Source: Stenotrophomonas cyclobalanopsidis
GTDB lineage: Bacteria; Pseudomonadota; Gammaproteobacteria; Xanthomonadales; Xanthomonadaceae
Reading direction: 5' to 3'
Assembly (NCBI RefSeq): GCF_008710035.1
Contig: NZ_VYKI01000019.1
Span: forward strand, 1 to 64,000
Length of the DNA: 64,000 bases
This document shows, piece by piece, positions 61,792-64,000 of the stretch; position 1 is the stretch's first letter, and each line of letters starts with the position of its first letter. Position numbers and translations under genes: made by a program. Under the pieces are notes generated by a model. That model ran no database searches. It was given only the letters and a program-made list of their open reading frames with translations, and was not told the DNA's origin.

Positions 61792-64000
61792 TGCACAGCC
61801 CCCGCACTGCGTTTTCGCGTCACCCACTGACTCTTGCCCTGATCGGCACCCTGCTGGCCAGCGGCGCCGCCGCGGCACAGGACGGTGCCACCACCCAGCT
61901 GGACCGCGTGACGGTTACCGGCTCGCTGATCCCGCAGACCGAAATCGAGAACCACACGCCGGTCCTCACCGTCACTGCCGAAGACATTCAGACCCGCAGT
62001 TTCACCAGCGTGGCCGATGTTCTGCAGCAGTCCTCGCTGTCCACCGGCGGCCTGCAGGGCGGCCAGACCTCGGCCTCGTTCACCCAGGGCGCTGAAGCGG
62101 CTGGCATGTTCGGCCTCAGCCCGGGGTACACCAAGTACCTGATCAACGGCCGCCCGATGCTTTCGTATCCAGCGCTGTACAACGGCAGCGATACGTTCAA
62201 CAACATCAGCGGCATTCCGATCGATATCGTCGAGCGCATCGAGATCCTGCCGGGCGGCCAGTCCTCGCTGTACGGTTCGGACGCCATTGCAGGCGTGGTC
62301 AACATCATCCTGAAAGAGCGCATTGACGGCGGCACGGTGAGCGTACGCGGCGGTGCTTACAGCGAAGGCGGTGGCAACAGCTTCCGCTTCAGCGCGGCGC
62401 GCGGCTTCAACTCCAAGGATGACCGCTTCAACGCGCTGGTGAATGTGCAGTACGAAAAGACCAGCCCGATCTGGGGTTATCAGCGTGACCCGACCAAGGT
62501 CAACAACCCCGATGGTTACAGCCCGCAGTACGTGTCCAACGATTTCCTGGTGCTGCTGCCGGCCAACGGTAATCGCTACGCAATGATGGATCCGGACCTA
62601 TGCGCCGACGTGGCCGGCCAGTTCGGTGGCACCACCGTGCTGGGCACCCGCCCCACCGGCCAGGCCTGCGGCTCGGTCTACGGCACCGGCTACAAGACCA
62701 TCAAGAACGGCAAGGAAAGCGGGCAGATCTACAGCTCGGCCACCTTCGATGTGACTGACAACTTCCAGCTGTTCGGCGACGCGCTGTACAGCCTGGAAGA
62801 AGTAAAGTACGCTACCGGTTCGAGCTACACCTGGTGGGGCACGTCCTCCGGCTGGGGCCGCTTCTACGACCAGGGCAGCGGCCAGTACATGAACCTGCAG
62901 CGCGTGTTCGCGCCGGAGGACATCGGCGGCGCAGGCTACCGCGACATCATGAACACCGACCGCAACAAGGCCTACCAGGTCACCCTGGGCGGCCGTGGCA
63001 CGGCGGGCAACTGGGATTACAGCGCCAGCTTCACCCGTGGCGAGTACAAGCTCACCGAGCGCAACTTCGTGCGCTGGGCTGACCCGATCAACGACTACTT
63101 CGAAAACCGCGTGCTGGGCCCGGTGCTGGGCACTACCAGCACTGGCTACAACATCTACAGCCCGGAGTGGGATGCGTTCTACTCGCCGCTGCCGTCGGGC
63201 GATTTCCAGAGCTTCACCGGCTACACCTACAGCCAGAGCCGCACCTGGCAGAACCTGCTGCGCGCACAGGTCACCAACGGCTCGCTGTTCAGCCTGCCCG
63301 GCGGTGATGCCGGCTTTGCGGTGGTAATGGAAGGCGGCAGCGAAGGTTGGGATTACACCCCTGATGCCCGCTTGGTCGATGGCAGCGTGTGGGGCACCAC
63401 GGCGGTGTCCGGCGCCGGCCATCGCAGCAATTACGCGGTGACCAGCGAACTGCGCATGCCGCTGCTCGACTCGCTGACCGTGACCGGCTCGGGTCGCTAT
63501 GACGCCTTCAAGATCGGTGGCAACACCATCGATAAGGCCACCTACAGCGTGGGCCTGGAGTTCCGCCCGATCGAGAGCCTGCTGTTCCGCGGCAAGTACG
63601 GCACCGCCTTCCGCGCGCCGACCCTGTCCGACGCCTTCCAGGGCGAGAGCGGCTATTACGCCAACGGTTCGACCGACTACTACCGCTGCGGCCAGCTGGG
63701 CTTCAACCCGGCCGACACCACCGGCTGCCCGTACGACAGCGTGTCGGTGTTCGGCACCCAGTCCGGCAACCCGGACTTGGAACCGATCACCGCTGACGTC
63801 TGGAACGCGGGCGTGGTCTGGGCACCGATCAACAACCTGTCGGTTTCGCTGGACTACTACAACTGGAAGATCGAGAACGAGGTCAACACCCTCAGCTCCG
63901 ACCAGCTGCTGCTGGCTGAGTACTACTGCCGCAACGGCCAGACCAACAACACCTCGGCCAGCTGCCAGAACGTGAGCGACTGGATCACCCGCGATGCATC
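61792..64000 (+). CDS. TonB-dependent outer-membrane receptor (3' end outside window)
   Basis: At least 736 residues, open to the window end. It begins MHSPRTAFSRHPLTLALIGTLLASG with a signal peptide ending near AAAAQD, followed by a plug domain (RVTVTGSLIPQTEIENHTPV, VADVLQQSSL, RIEILPGGQSSLYGSDAIAGVVNIILK) and the beta-barrel (FRGKYGTAFRAPTLSDAFQ). There is no N-terminal signalling extension. It carries at least seven cysteines in barrel loops (for instance DLCADVAG, QACGSV, YRCGQLG, TGCPYD, YYCRNGQ). The substrate is unknown; xanthomonads have many such receptors for iron complexes, sugars or peptides. Confidence 0.93.

Overview
The window looks like chromosomal DNA of a high-GC gammaproteobacterium of the Xanthomonadaceae, most likely the Stenotrophomonas maltophilia group. 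The evidence is the many GTAG-ended palindromes of the SMAG type, a 14-gene nuo operon with separate nuoC and nuoD, the run tpiA-secG-tRNA-Leu-nuoA, and an effector carrying a C-terminal XVIPCD-like domain, which is typical of xanthomonad X-T4SS. Species assignment is inference.

Layout. 1-480: SMAG repeats, two initiator tRNA genes, their promoter and a terminator. 483-15440 (minus): the complete complex I operon nuoA to nuoN, mostly with 4-nt start/stop overlaps. 15551-16913 (minus): tRNA-Leu(GAG), secG, tpiA. 16914-17630: a repeat-rich intergenic region with a possible LacI-type operator, a 41-bp inverted repeat, a SMAG unit and a G21C29 homopolymer palindrome. 17631-22663: a 2-oxoglutarate oxygenase, divergent from a YejM/PbgA-like sulfatase, a glycosyltransferase and a polysaccharide deacetylase that look like a small envelope-glycan operon. 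22753-27933 (minus): trpB, a lipoprotein, trpA, accD and glmM. 28031-28924: a TrpI-like LysR regulator.

28965-41834 is the accessory part. It holds a peptidoglycan-hydrolase type IV effector with its putative lipoprotein immunity partner, then a five-gene operon of an NfeD/YqiJ-like protein, a flotillin, an 1806-residue AAA+ ATPase, a coiled-coil protein and a TelA-family protein. I consider this operon the best candidate for a poorly described system, probably membrane-stress or membrane-remodelling. It lies between trpF and trpBA, genes that are commonly neighbours in related bacteria.

42022-50231 (minus): housekeeping genes prmB, aroC, a 2-hydroxyacid dehydrogenase, asd, fimV, a VOC protein, truA and trpF. 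50354-60499: a SCO-like copper protein and psd; an RraB-like protein; a lytic transglycosylase with LysM; a HerA-like ATPase and greB; rimO coupled to a DUF3025-like gene; a dienelactone hydrolase, a HIT protein and a 55-residue membrane protein; dcd. 60579-61433: mrp/apbC. 61792-64000: the start of a TonB-dependent receptor, cut by the window end. Intergenic gaps here repeatedly carry paired SMAG palindromes, often between convergent genes. No prophage, transposase, CRISPR array or rRNA gene was seen.
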